NCBI GenBank assembly: GCA_016987375.1
Contig: PJRA01000343.1
Location: 554,443 to 618,442 of the forward strand
DNA length: 64,000 bases
From: Brachionus koreanus
Taxonomy: Eukaryota > Rotifera > Eurotatoria > Ploima > Brachionidae
Direction of reading: 5' to 3'
Shown: positions 1-8,968 of the stretch, piece after piece
Position numbering within the stretch: position 1 is the stretch's first letter
Layout of the letters: the number at the start of each line of letters is the position of its first letter
The notes under the pieces: model-generated
Told to the model about the DNA's origin: nothing
The model's database searches: none
Seen by the model: the letters and a program-made list of their open reading frames with translations, nothing else
Program-made: the position numbers and the translations under genes

Positions 1-651
1 CAGTTCGTTAAGGAGGACGTACTTAAGTACGACTCCGCAGCCAGATCAGCTATTTCCACTATAATAATTGAAGAGATGAAGTGGCTCTCCTTGACAAAGA
101 GAATCACTCTGAATGACACTCTCTGCTCAATAAAGGAACAGCTATCTGGCACAGGATTAAATGTTAGGCTGGCGAAAAACAAGACATCAATAGATGATCT
201 TTTACTTAAGATAGAGCGGTTCTTCATCTCCTTTAACCATGATGAGTATTTAGACTACCAGACACTTTCAGAACTCATAAATCGTAAACCGGAATTCAAA
301 AGACGGTTTTACTTGTATAATATGGACCGTGCAGAATTGGCTAATTTGTATAATAAACCATCCGCGCCATGGAAGGATGAATACAAAGTCATTGTAGCCA
401 AACTTTTAAGAAACCCAGTTAATTGGGAGACATATTGTGATCTCCTTGAAAAACACCAGGACAACGAAAAAGAAGTCCAATCCATAATGTCATCGATCAA
501 AGACTATGACTCTGATGTCGCAGCACCATCAGATTTTGAATATGACAGTGACGACGAAATCCATAACAAACAGTTGGTTAACAAATGGATGGACAATTTC
601 CCACCCGAAAACCAGATGGGATTGGAGGAATATAATGAACAATTTTATTAA
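1..651 (+). CDS. C-terminal part of a viral nonstructural-type protein (partial)
   Basis: The frame is open from the first base of the window, so the ATG at 76 is probably internal and the real start lies upstream. The 3' end is intact (TAA at 649-651) and is followed by AATAAA at 685-690. The visible protein is mostly helical and charged, ending in an acidic Asp/Glu-rich tail; no Walker motifs are visible in this part. It converges tail-to-tail on a capsid-like frame on the other strand. That is the ambisense layout of densoviruses (genus-level relatives of Ambidensovirus), where NS and VP units meet in the middle. The NS assignment rests on this layout, not on a motif. Codon use is less AT-rich than in the neighbouring capsid frame. 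It could instead belong to another integrated element. Confidence 0.4.
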   Translation, partial: QFVKEDVLKYDSAARSAISTIIIEEMKWLSLTKRITLNDTLCSIKEQLSGTGLNVRLAKNKTSIDDLLLKIERFFISFNHDEYLDYQTLSELINRKPEFKRRFYLYNMDRAELANLYNKPSAPWKDEYKVIVAKLLRNPVNWETYCDLLEKHQDNEKEVQSIMSSIKDYDSDVAAPSDFEYDSDDEIHNKQLVNKWMDNFPPENQMGLEEYNEQFY

Positions 652-684
652 AAGATTATTTTTTTTTATTTTCTTTATTATTTC

Positions 685-690
685 AATAAA
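685..690 (+). terminator. poly(A) signal of the + strand viral unit
   Basis: AATAAA lies 34 nt after the TAA of the + strand frame. A TTTATT at 674-679 gives the same signal on the - strand, so the two transcription units would overlap at their 3' ends. Confidence 0.5.
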
Positions 691-866
691 AGTTTTAAAA
701 ATTATAAATGTTTTTAATCTAATCTTAGAAATAAAAATGAGACGGATACCCATATAGAGTACCGGCTCAAGTTTTTTAATAAGTTAGGACTATTTACATA
801 TTTACAAATTTTTGCTTTGCTTAGAATTTCTTACCATCTCTAATATGTCATAATTGTGATTTAGTC

Positions 867-872
867 TTTATT
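867..872 (-). terminator. poly(A) signal of the capsid unit
   Basis: TTTATT on + is AATAAA on -, about 19 nt past the TAG (891-893) that ends the capsid frame. Confidence 0.45.
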
Positions 873-890
873 TTTCTAGTAGTATCCCCA

Positions 891-1421
891 CTATGCTATT
901 CGGTGGGTATTAGAATGACTTATTATTTCCATATTGTACATTGTATTTGCATTATAGTAAGGATCTTGTTTATAACCTATTGTTGCACTTGTAAAAGCAT
1001 TACCCATACATAACCATGTTGCTGTAGTTTTTATATGTACTTCTGTATGAAAATTAGGTGTAATACATGCGTTCCCTGTTCTTGGACACATAACCATGTC
1101 AGAGTTTAATGGCACTATTAAGAAATTAAAATATTCTGGCCATTTTACTAAGTTTCCGCTTGAGTCTGCACTTTGGCCTTCAATTTCGTTTATTAATGTT
1201 GAGATACTTCTATCTTTTATTTCCCATATTTTAGTCGGAGTTAAATAATATGGTCCTCCAGCAGTTACTTTTCTAGTAAAACTAAAACCATTACTTACAA
1301 TATCTGTAGTTTTGTCTTTTTTTCTTAAACTTTGTAATTTTCTAGATGGTAACATTTCAGTATCTGGAGCATCATATTCAGTATTTGATTTAATAAATCC
1401 ATTGAAAATCTCCGTCAGCAT
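891..1421 (-). pseudogene. capsid-like protein, C-terminal part, out of frame with the upstream part
   Basis: This 176-codon frame follows the 1438-2241 capsid segment directly but in a different reading frame. Between them (1422-1440) all three frames carry stops, so the capsid gene is interrupted by at least one indel plus a stop. The segment looks like the distal part of a small icosahedral capsid protein: beta-rich, with alternating hydrophobic stretches and a Gly-Gly-Pro-Tyr loop. It ends in TAG just before a poly(A) signal. A short spliced-out segment between the two frames cannot be excluded, but I see no convincing donor and acceptor pair. Confidence 0.45.
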
Positions 1422-1437
1422 CTCTATATACTAAATA

Positions 1438-2241
1438 TTATGCATTCCAAGTTAAGTCTTTTCTAGCAGCTCTCATTTCAGCAACAGTTGGTGTTGTCAT
1501 TGCACTCCATCTATGTAAATACCATTCATTATCAAAAGCAGAACCTTTTCTTGTATGTAATTCTACTTCTGCATGTATTTCAGCTAATGAAATTTTTTCA
1601 AATTGTCTTAATCTTCCTGAAATTGCGTTTAAAGTTTTATGATCAATAAAATCATTAACGTGAAAATTTAATGGTTGTGCATAAACTTGACCAGCTAATG
1701 ATGTAGTGCCTGTATTATATGTATAATTCATAGTACTATTTGTATATTGGTCTTTAAATTGTAATATTCCAGTTTTTTTGGTTCCCAACATTAAATCTTC
1801 TATATAAGGTTTGTTATCATCGTAATCTGTATCAAAGGCTGACATTCCCCAATAGAAAACTTTATCCATTCTATTATGAGTTTTTACAACTTCTCTTTCT
1901 AATCTACTTTTTTCGAATCCTGGATTTCTACTAGCATTACCAAAATAACCACCGTGGTGTCCAATTCCTGTACTACCACCTGCAGCTCTATCTGTTTCCA
2001 TTTCTTCTGGCATTTCTGGTTCTTCTGGAATATTTTTTTCTGAGCTAGGTTTACTAATTTGACTTTTTGGGCTACTTTGAGTATCTGTATCTGAACTTAT
2101 TGGTTCTATACTAGGAGGATTTTCTTCTGATGTTTTTAATCTTTTAGCATCACTTGTATTTATAGCCTCCTCATAATCTCTTGATAGACTTTTTCCATAA
2201 TTTGATTCATAGGAAGCTGTAAATGCATCTAATTCTATTTC
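1438..2241 (-). pseudogene. capsid-like protein, central part
   Basis: The open frame runs from just after the in-frame TAA at 2242-2244 to a TAA at 1438-1440. It starts with a Ser/Pro/Glu-rich linker (about 2240-2010). A Gly-rich segment with a Gly-Gly-Ser-Thr-Gly run then leads into a folded beta-rich region. A glycine-rich stretch before the capsid fold is a usual feature of parvoviral structural proteins. The first ATG in this piece is at 2013, but the frame is open upstream of it, so that ATG is not necessarily a start. The parvoviral assignment is by character and context. Confidence 0.45.
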
Positions 2242-2661
2242 TTATTCTTCTGTATTTTTTGCATAACCTTTTATTAATTTATTTTCTTCTACTTGACTAT
2301 ATTTTGTCCCATGTGTTAAATCAAATTGAGTTAATTCATCATGAGGTATAATTGATGCTACTAATTCTGGTTTTGCTCCTTCTTTTCTTAACATTCCCAT
2401 TATATAAAATACTATATCTCTTTCGCTTTGTTTTAAATATTTTTGTACTCTAGGATCTACCATTAATATTTGTAATGCTTTAGGATCATTTCTATATGTT
2501 TGTATTATCATATCCAGAAATAAACTATATTGTAGAGTTTGTGCAGTTCTTTCAGTAGGATTATGCTTCATTTGTCTATGTAATTTGTTTATAAACATGT
2601 CTGAGATTTGAGTATATACATCCCAGGCTACTTCTTTTGATTTTGACCATAATTTACTCAT
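2242..2661 (-). pseudogene. capsid-unit N-terminal reading frame (VP1-unique-like)
   Basis: A 139-codon frame starts at ATG 2661 and ends in TAA at 2242-2244. It is in the same reading frame as the 1438-2241 segment ((2661-2013) is divisible by 3), so a single stop codon separates the two. In a functional virus this would be the N-terminal extension of the largest capsid protein or a separate small protein. The sequence is helical and basic to mixed, and I see no phospholipase A2 motif. A TATA box lies 64-72 nt upstream of the ATG. Confidence 0.45.
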
Positions 2662-2724
2662 TTTTATGACTGATTTTTTGTTAAGTTGGTTTTATTTAAA
2701 TGTTTTAGATTAAATTGCAAATTA

Positions 2725-2733
2725 CTTTATATA
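2725..2733 (-). promoter_or_regulatory. TATA box upstream of the capsid unit
   Basis: The - strand reads TATATAAAG here, 64-72 nt before the ATG at 2661. That is a plausible core-promoter distance for a short leader. Confidence 0.35.
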
Positions 2734-3164
2734 AGTGATGTTTCAAGTTAAAAATAAAAATATGTTTTCCTACCAAAATTTAATTTTAAATTTTAAAACT
2801 AAAACTAAAGTTGAAAAAAAAATAACTGCATATTTTAGAATTTAAATTCATAAATTTTAAAAAATAAAATTATCTCAATTAATTATTAAAATTATAGAAA
2901 TTTTTTTTTTGATTTTTTTTTTTTTGCGATTTTTTAGGACCAAAATACGAATTTTTCTACTAATCAGAAATAAGAATCGATACAAACGAGGAGCTTATTT
3001 AAAAAAAAAATTAAATAATAATTTTTATTAAAGAAATTTTATTGAAAACATAATCAATTTTTTAAATCTAAATTTTTTATCTATTTTTTATTAAACAGAT
3101 ATTTTCAGATAAAAGAAAAATTAATACCCTATAAAAGTTTTAATATTGCTGGTAAAGTCAAATG
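2734..3164. other. AT-rich spacer, nothing recognised
   Basis: Homopolymer-rich A/T sequence between the viral remnant and the first SINE copy. No reading frame or repeat that I can name. Confidence 0.5.
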
Positions 3165-3355
3165 TTTTGTGTGTTAGTCATGCAAGCAGAGGATCGAGGG
3201 TTCAAAACCCGTTGAATGAGGTGGAAAAATCTTCAAAATATTTCTGCAGTACAAGGCTCATGTTTAAATTCCATTAATCAAAAAATGGGTAATAACTGCA
3301 ATGTAGATGATCAGTTCGATGCAATAATCTCTGTGTCAGATCGAAGCTGTTAATT
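3165..3355 (+). mobile_element. tRNA-derived SINE, copy 1 (5' and middle part)
   Basis: The tRNA-like head holds a pol III B-box-like GGGTTCAAAACCC near 3199 after GTGTTAGTCATGCAAGCAG. It is followed by the family-specific GGTGGAAAAATCTTCAAAAT and, further on, TGTGTCAGATCGAAGCTGTT near 3330. The same head and body occur at 22265-22447 (-) and 63903-64000 (+), and the body at 52790-52905 (-). The copy breaks off near 3355, where other repeated sequence begins. Confidence 0.6.
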
Positions 3356-3925
3356 AAAACTTTGGTCTTTAAACCGTTAAGTCATTATTGAAAAAAAGAC
3401 ATATCAGCAACAGCAGAAACACGTGAAATATGTGTTTATCTTGGGTTTATGATTTGGGACACCGAAACAAAATAATGAAATAATTTTTTTAGACTAGTAA
3501 ACTTTTTGGATGAATCACTATAGGCTAAAATGACTCTTCAAGTCTTAAGTTTCATTGTAAAAAAAATAATTTAACATATTAGTTTAAATATTTTTTTAAT
3601 TTTTAATTTGATTATTTAATTCTAAAAAATTTAATAAAATAAATACTTTAAATGAAAATTTTGTTTCTGTTAGGTGATTATTAAAAAAAGCCGCAACAGC
3701 GTAACTCGTGAAATATGTCGTCAAGTGAAATGTGAAAATGTATTCAAAGTAAAATGGGTAAAAGATGGGTTAAGAGCCTTTAGAAGAAGAACCAGTCATT
3801 CTCGATCAGAATGCTCTGTGCACAGCTGTTAAGAAAATCCCCAAGCTAAGCTAACCTTTGTGTCGTATAGGAGCTATTGCTCAAAAAGGTACTGAAAAAG
3901 AAGATGAGCACCTCCCCATAAATCA
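3356..3925 (+). mobile_element. mixed transposon debris ending in a SINE 3' end
   Basis: The end (about 3870-3925: GAGCTATTGCTCAAAAAGGT, then GATGAGCACCTCCCCATA) matches the 3' end of the SINE seen at 52790-52905. Between the two SINE parts a short motif occurs twice (about 3400-3440 and 3690-3720): a run of A, GCAACAGC, then CGTGAAATATG. The second copy sits in a short open frame (about 3682-3831) rich in Arg/Lys that could be a transposase scrap, but I cannot assign it to a family. Confidence 0.35.
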
Positions 3926-4038
3926 CTTGAATTGAAAAAAGTCAATTATTAAAATTTTAATTTTAATTAGAGTTAATTTTGTTGGTCTAATATAAAAATT
4001 GTAGATTTTTTTCTTTTTTATTTATTTAAATTAAAAAA

Positions 4039-5276
4039 TTAAGTTAGATCATCTTTGTCTTCTTGCTGAGGATTTATTTTAATAAGCTCTAATTTTATAA
4101 GTAAATTGTGTATGAGCCGAGTTTTATTTACATCAATACCAGCTATTTTTCTCGCTCTCGAGTAAGTACAAAATCCGGATTTTGCGTTTTCCATTATCAA
4201 AATAGCCTTGACTCGTAAATATTTAGTTGGCTGAATTCGAGCAACTCGACAAAATTCCTTCTCTTCCTCATTTAATTTATCACTATCCGGATAATTTTCT
4301 ATCTTGAGAGGATTATTTTTATATTTGAGATGTGAAGCTGGGTATGCAGACGGCGAATTGGACACTTGTCTTCCATTTGCTAGCACATTAGGACCGATTT
4401 TTCGATCCAGAAAACTTTTCTCCGATATGACAAATTTTTTAAACCAATCCATGCACATAGTCCGGCAAATTTTTGTACAAGAATTTTCTTCGTATCTATT
4501 CACCGATGTTAGCAGGCTAGCCATGTGAATACTTTTTACTTTATTCAAGCGTTTTGATTTTAAATTTTTATAAATTTGAATGTTTCGAAATTTTTCGATT
4601 CCGTTCGCTCTAAACTCGACTAAATCCGATAATTTTTTGCTTAAAAATGACTGATAACTTAACAGTTCAATTAGGCCAAGAAATTGGTCATAACTTTTGA
4701 ACAAACGAATAAATTTTATTGGAAATGAGCTTATTTTTTCAATATTTTTTAAATGATAAAAGTTGTCCATCACATTTTGCTGTGATTTTTTATAGTAGTT
4801 TGTTTGAGAGGATTTATTTTTTAACAAGTTTTCAAAGTCATTTTGACAAGCATCGCTTAGGATTCCAAAATTACGAATGAACTCTTTTCTTCTAAAACGT
4901 TCGCGTATCAGATCGTTATAGGATTTAAGAATATTAATTTTTAGAATATTTTCAATCTGAATTGTTTCTACCAAGCAATCTTTGTCGTCATCCAAATCAC
5001 CTTCAATGTCTATTTCTTCTGCTTCTTCTTCTTTTTGATCAATAAGTTCATAATCTAAATCAGCCACGTATCTGTACTCAAATTTGTCATTGAATTCTGT
5101 TTCAAAATCCCCTCTGGCTGGTCTGTATCCACTCATGTTTCGATACTGTTTAGAATCTGATGAAGGTCTTAATAGACTCACCGAGTAGCTTGGCAAATTT
5201 TTGTTCAATGTTATTCCATTTTGACTAATCGCCATTGAATTGATCATTTTTTCATTATTATTTTCATTCAATATCT
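4039..5276 (-). CDS. TADA2/Ada2-family transcriptional adaptor, ZZ and SANT domains not visible
   Basis: Ada2 proteins bridge Gcn5/KAT2 histone acetyltransferase into SAGA/ATAC complexes. The ORF has the Ada2 centre (SGYRPARGDFETEFND) followed by the helical region with IRERFRRKEFIRNFGIL. It ends in a SWIRM domain (LNEEEKEFCRVARI, ending DVNKTRLIHNLLIKLELI), as in TADA2A/B. The family normally starts with a ZZ zinc finger and a SANT domain (about 110-120 residues); neither is in this frame. The first ATG is at 5247; upstream codons run to a TAG at 5277-5279 that also forms a splice acceptor (TTGTTTAG). This ORF may therefore be a downstream exon. I searched 5.3-8.9 kb on - for ZZ Cys pairs or a SANT GNW motif and saw none. 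LARP4, on the same strand, lies upstream. Confidence 0.8.
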
Positions 5277-5637
5277 AAACAACTTTTATATAAAAAAAAA
5301 AAATATGAGTATATGAGCAATTTTTGAAAATTCAAATTTTATATTGAAAAAAAATCAAGGATTTTGTGTAAACTTGGTCTGCAAAGCTTGCATTATAATT
5401 TTTGTAAAGTCTAAAAAATAATCTTAGCATTTTTTTTATTAAGACTAAAAATATAGATTTCATAAATAAATTACACTAAGATTTTATTTAGCAAAATTAC
5501 TCAAATAAAAATAAATAGATAATAAGATTTTGGTTTTTTCTTTAAGACTTGAATGCATGTAAATAAAAGCCTTTTTTTAAATTTTATTCAAGTTTCAATT
5601 TATTAATAACTAGTATAGTATAGTAGTAATATAGTGG
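5277..5637. other. AT-rich spacer upstream of the TADA2-like ORF
   Basis: No coding or repeat signal apart from homopolymers. A missing 5' exon of the TADA2-like gene would be expected in or beyond this stretch, but none is visible. Confidence 0.4.
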
Positions 5638-5875
5638 TTTATTGCAGTGCATAAAATGTGTAAAATCTGACAACAGATTATGTGCAAACAATGTAATGAA
5701 AGATTTTGTCTATTTTTGCTTTAAAAATATCGCTGGATTGAGCTTCAACTGCATCGACTCTCAACTTATTCCAGCCATTTACAACAAGGTTTGTGAACAA
5801 GTGGTATCGTTGGGCACAATTTTTGATTATCTCTCTTTTAATTTTGTATGGATGGCCTCTTGTACTTCTGCTTGA
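5638..5875 (-). mobile_element. CR1-like non-LTR retrotransposon 3' end, copy A
   Basis: About 230 bp nearly identical to 6838-7068. Read on -, it encodes the extreme C-terminus of a reverse-transcriptase ORF (WNKLRVDAVEAQSSDIFKAK in copy C). Past the 3' end, the - strand carries a TAC/TAT-rich tail (5600-5638), the kind of short tandem tail CR1/L2-type elements leave. 5'-truncated. Confidence 0.6.
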
Positions 5876-5949
5876 TAAAGTGAGTTGAGATTGTGTCCGA
5901 AATTTAAAACGATGAAGAACTTGCCCAAGTATTCTGTTGCTTTTTGTAA

Positions 5950-6257
5950 CAGTAAATGGCTGAAATAAGCTGGAAGTTGATGCAGATGAAGCTCAATCCA
6001 GCGATATTTTTAAAGCAAAAATAGACAAAATCTTTCATTACATTGTTTGCACATAATCTGTTGTCAGATTTTACACATTTTATGCGCTGCAATAACGCAC
6101 TTTACTATGCTATAAGATCAGATAGATTTCTTATCATTATCAATTTATGGAATAAACTGTATGATGAAACAATCTGATTTTAAATTTTAAGCCTTTTTTA
6201 AATTTCGCATTTATAAGGTTTTAAAAACAAACAACAGTGTTTTATGTCTGAATCAAA
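5950..6257 (+). mobile_element. CR1-like 3' end, copy B (inverted arm)
   Basis: This segment is the reverse complement of about 6670-6980. The outer part (about 6090-6257 against 6670-6838) looks identical by eye; the inner part, matching the RT C-terminus, has diverged more. Together with copy C it makes an inverted duplication with arms of about 310 bp around a spacer of about 410 bp (6258-6667). The spacer shows no recognisable gene. Confidence 0.65.
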
Positions 6258-6667
6258 TCAGATGTATCACCTTAAAGTAAAATGACTACTGAAATCTTAA
6301 ATTTCTTAGGAAAAAAAATAATTTAAAATATTAGTTTAAAAAAAACATTATTTTTTCTGATTCTATTCTATTATGTTGAGTTTTAAAATTTAAAAATAAA
6401 TGGATATTTTTGATTTTAGTTTCTTTGTAATTATAAAATTTTAAGTAATTTTAAATTTTCCAATAAAAATAATTGGTTACTCTTCAAAATTGTATGTCTA
6501 ACTCTAAATTTGATTATTTAATTCTAAAAAATTTTTATCGCCCAAATTAGTTAAATTTTATTGCAAAAGTTTCAGATAATTTTTCAGAGACATTGAATCA
6601 TGTCTGATTTAAGCTCCGAGTGGGATATTCCATAAAAGATAATAATTAATGCTACGTTGTCGTGTAA

Positions 6668-7420
6668 AAACTGATTTGATTCAGACATAAAACACTGTTG
6701 TTTGTTTTTAAAACCTTATAAATGCGAAATTTAAAAAAGGCTTAAAATTTAAAATCAGATTGTTTCATCATACAGTTTATTCCATAAATTGATAATGATA
6801 AGAAATCTATCTGATCTTATAGCATAGTAAAGTGCGTTATTGCAGCGCATAAAATGTGTAAAATCTGACAACAGATTATGTGCAAACAATGTAATGAAAG
6901 ATTTTGTCTATTTTTGCTTTAAAAATATCGCTGGATTGAGCTTCAACTGCATCGACTCTCAACTTATTCCAGCCATTTACAACAAGGTTTGTGAACAAGT
7001 GGTATCGTTGGGCACAATTTTTGATTATCTCTCTTTTAATTTTGTATGGATTGCCTCTTGTACTTTTCTTTATCTTGATCAATATTTTTCTAACTTTAAC
7101 ATTTAAATTTAGTCACCTCTCATACGCCTTTGGGTTAAATTCGTCAGATTTAGAGTCTTTATTCTTTCACTATATGTTTCAAACCATAAATTGCACGAGT
7201 AGCTCTTCTTTGAACAGTCTCTAGAATTATTTCATCTTTCTCTCTATATATGGATACCATACAGAAATAGCATACTTTTAGTGAGGCCCTACAATACTTG
7301 TATAAAGTAATTTAATGACCATCTGTGTCTGAAGTTTAATACCATCAAGAACTTAACCAAGTATTCTGTTTTCTGTCAACCTTGCGAATGTCATTTTAAA
7401 TCGTTTTGAATCCAGGTTTC
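6668..7420 (-). mobile_element. CR1-like non-LTR retrotransposon, C-terminal RT part, copy C
   Basis: Read on -, 7082-6876 encodes KKSTRGNPYKIKREI, then LVVNGWNKLRVDAVEAQ and FKAKIDKIF. This is the familiar C-terminal block of CR1/L2/Jockey-type reverse transcriptases (RGHxxK, NRVVNxWNxLP, FKxxLDK). Further upstream on - (about 7370-7100) a frame-broken stretch encodes a block like Y(A)xxVWYPYIERKxK, the thumb-proximal RT motif. Several frameshifts and stops; non-functional. Confidence 0.65.
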
Positions 7421-8460
7421 TAAGCCTCTCTGAATCAGGGATTTTGATACAAGATGAAATTTTGTAACACTATTTCACTTCCTCTTTTTAGAATCATATT
7501 TTTTATTTGGTCTAAAGTTAAAATTTGCCAATGGTAAATTTTTGGGTAGAAGCTATATTAATTTTTGGTTTGGCGTTTATTACCGACAATGGTTTAATAA
7601 ATTATTCAAATTTTTTGTATAATTTTTATTTGAAAATTCATAAAATTCAATTCTAGATTTTTTAGAAATAATGAAAAAAATAAAAAATGTGGTTTACAAT
7701 ATTTTATTCAATATTAATAATCTTTTACCTGTATTTTTTTTAATTCAATAGTATAATTTAAAAGAAAAAAAATTTTTAAAATTTTAAACTCAAACTTAAA
7801 TTTTATCATTAAAATAAGAGAAAAAAAATAGTAAAAAAAAAAAAAAACAAAGCAAAAACAAATCATGTTTAAATTTTTGAGAACCATCACAAAAATAAAA
7901 TTAGAAAAAAAAAACTAGAATAAATTAAATAAATTAAGCTTTAATTTTTTTTTGTCAAGGTCAAACTCGAACCTGATTAGGTCACTTGACTACACGGTTA
8001 TTCGAGAAGACCTTGTTTTTGTTTATATGAATTAAGCTAAACGACAATTTATTTATGTATATGTAAATAAACCATTTCCGACGCTCAAAAACCCGTATGG
8101 GCTCTCCAAGTGTGGAATTAAAGTCTTAATAAAGAAGAAAAAAAATATATGTATATAATAACCTGAATATAGAATAATAATAGAATAGAATAAAATAAGA
8201 TAAAAGAATAAAATAGTTGCATTTTGACGGCATTTGTTTTTTATGGAGCCAATTCGAACCGGATATCGTTTTAAAACTCGCATTTAAAAAACCGCCATCA
8301 AATCATTTTGTTTCAAAATTGTCCATAATTTCACATGAAATTATTTTAAAAATTTTATGATTGATAGATTATTTATTTTTTTATGTTTTGCTTTTTCCAT
8401 TAGTATTTGTTTCTAGGGTCATTTACTACCAATTACTATTATGCTAATCTAAATTTCACT
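7421..8460. other. AT-rich intergenic DNA with two weak tRNA-like B boxes
   Basis: On -, GGTTCGAGTTT occurs at about 7966-7976, inside a tRNA-like stretch bracketed by AAGGTC and GACCTT. GGTTCGAATTGG occurs at about 8240-8252. Neither folds into a convincing full cloverleaf, so I call no tRNA. They may be heads of old SINEs. The rest shows nothing. Confidence 0.3.
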
Positions 8461-8567
8461 GTTTAATAGAAAAAAAAAAAAAAAAAATTTTATTGAAGGG
8501 AATGATGATGCATTGCTGTTATCTAATGGTCAAAAATAAACAATTAAAACTTTTTTTTCTATTAAAC
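8461..8567. repeat. short inverted-repeat element
   Basis: GTTTAATAGAAAAAAAA at the left end is matched by TTTTTTTTCTATTAAAC at the right end (8551-8567), giving a hairpin-forming unit of 107 bp. It could be a small MITE or a fortuitous A/T palindrome. The shared non-homopolymer part (GTTTAATAG) is only 9 bp. Confidence 0.35.
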
Positions 8568-8968
8568 GGAATACTGACATAAAAAGCGTTTAATACTCAA
8601 ATATATAATAAATAGAACGCTGACGTAACTAATTTATTGCAATCAACTCGGCTTTACTCATGTGGGCTAGAAAGAGAATTATAGGCTTAATAACGATTCG
8701 ACTTGCGATGAGGCGTTCAGGTGATTATTTACACCGGTAAGAGAATATTCTTGACAAAGTTGTAGACTGTTGTTGTTTTTGTTAAATTTTTTCTATTTTT
8801 TTTTTTTTTTTGTTCGATAGAAGTGTGCTGAATTGAAGTACAAGAGAGGCTTTTGTTAACGTTGTTGTTGTTGTTATTGTTGTTGGTGTTGTTGTTATTG
8901 TAGCTATTGGTGTTTTTTATTTATTTTATTTTTTTTTCAAATATTTTTTATTTTATTTTTTAATATTT
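8568..8968 (-). other. probable LARP4 3' UTR, with GTT repeats
   Basis: Follows the LARP4 stop at 8969-8971 on -. It contains a (GTT)n-type run at about 8858-8905 and many TTTATT hexamers (AATAAA on -) at 8915-8965 that could serve as poly(A) signals. Confidence 0.35.

Larger units (their letters stand above)
1..2733. other. endogenous ambisense parvovirus/densovirus-like element
   Basis: The block joins a + strand nonstructural-type frame (to 651), two convergent poly(A) signals, and a - strand capsid-type frame (891-2661) with a TATA box just upstream. The capsid frame is broken, and host-like AT-rich DNA and retroelement debris follow to the right, so this reads as an integrated, decayed copy rather than a free virus. 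The left boundary lies outside the window. No terminal inverted repeat was seen at the right end. The virus family is inferred from gene order and capsid character; a sequence search would be needed to fix it. Confidence 0.45.

Noticed and set aside
309..500. Open frame on - overlapping the viral + frame
   Set aside because: Shadow of the longer + frame; no start context or composition of its own.
5642..7106. Short + strand frames with a shared protein start in the three CR1 copies
   Set aside because: They are the antisense of the RT C-terminus and repeat only because the DNA repeats.
7960..8020. Functional tRNA gene
   Set aside because: B box and partial acceptor pairing only; no complete cloverleaf or A box.
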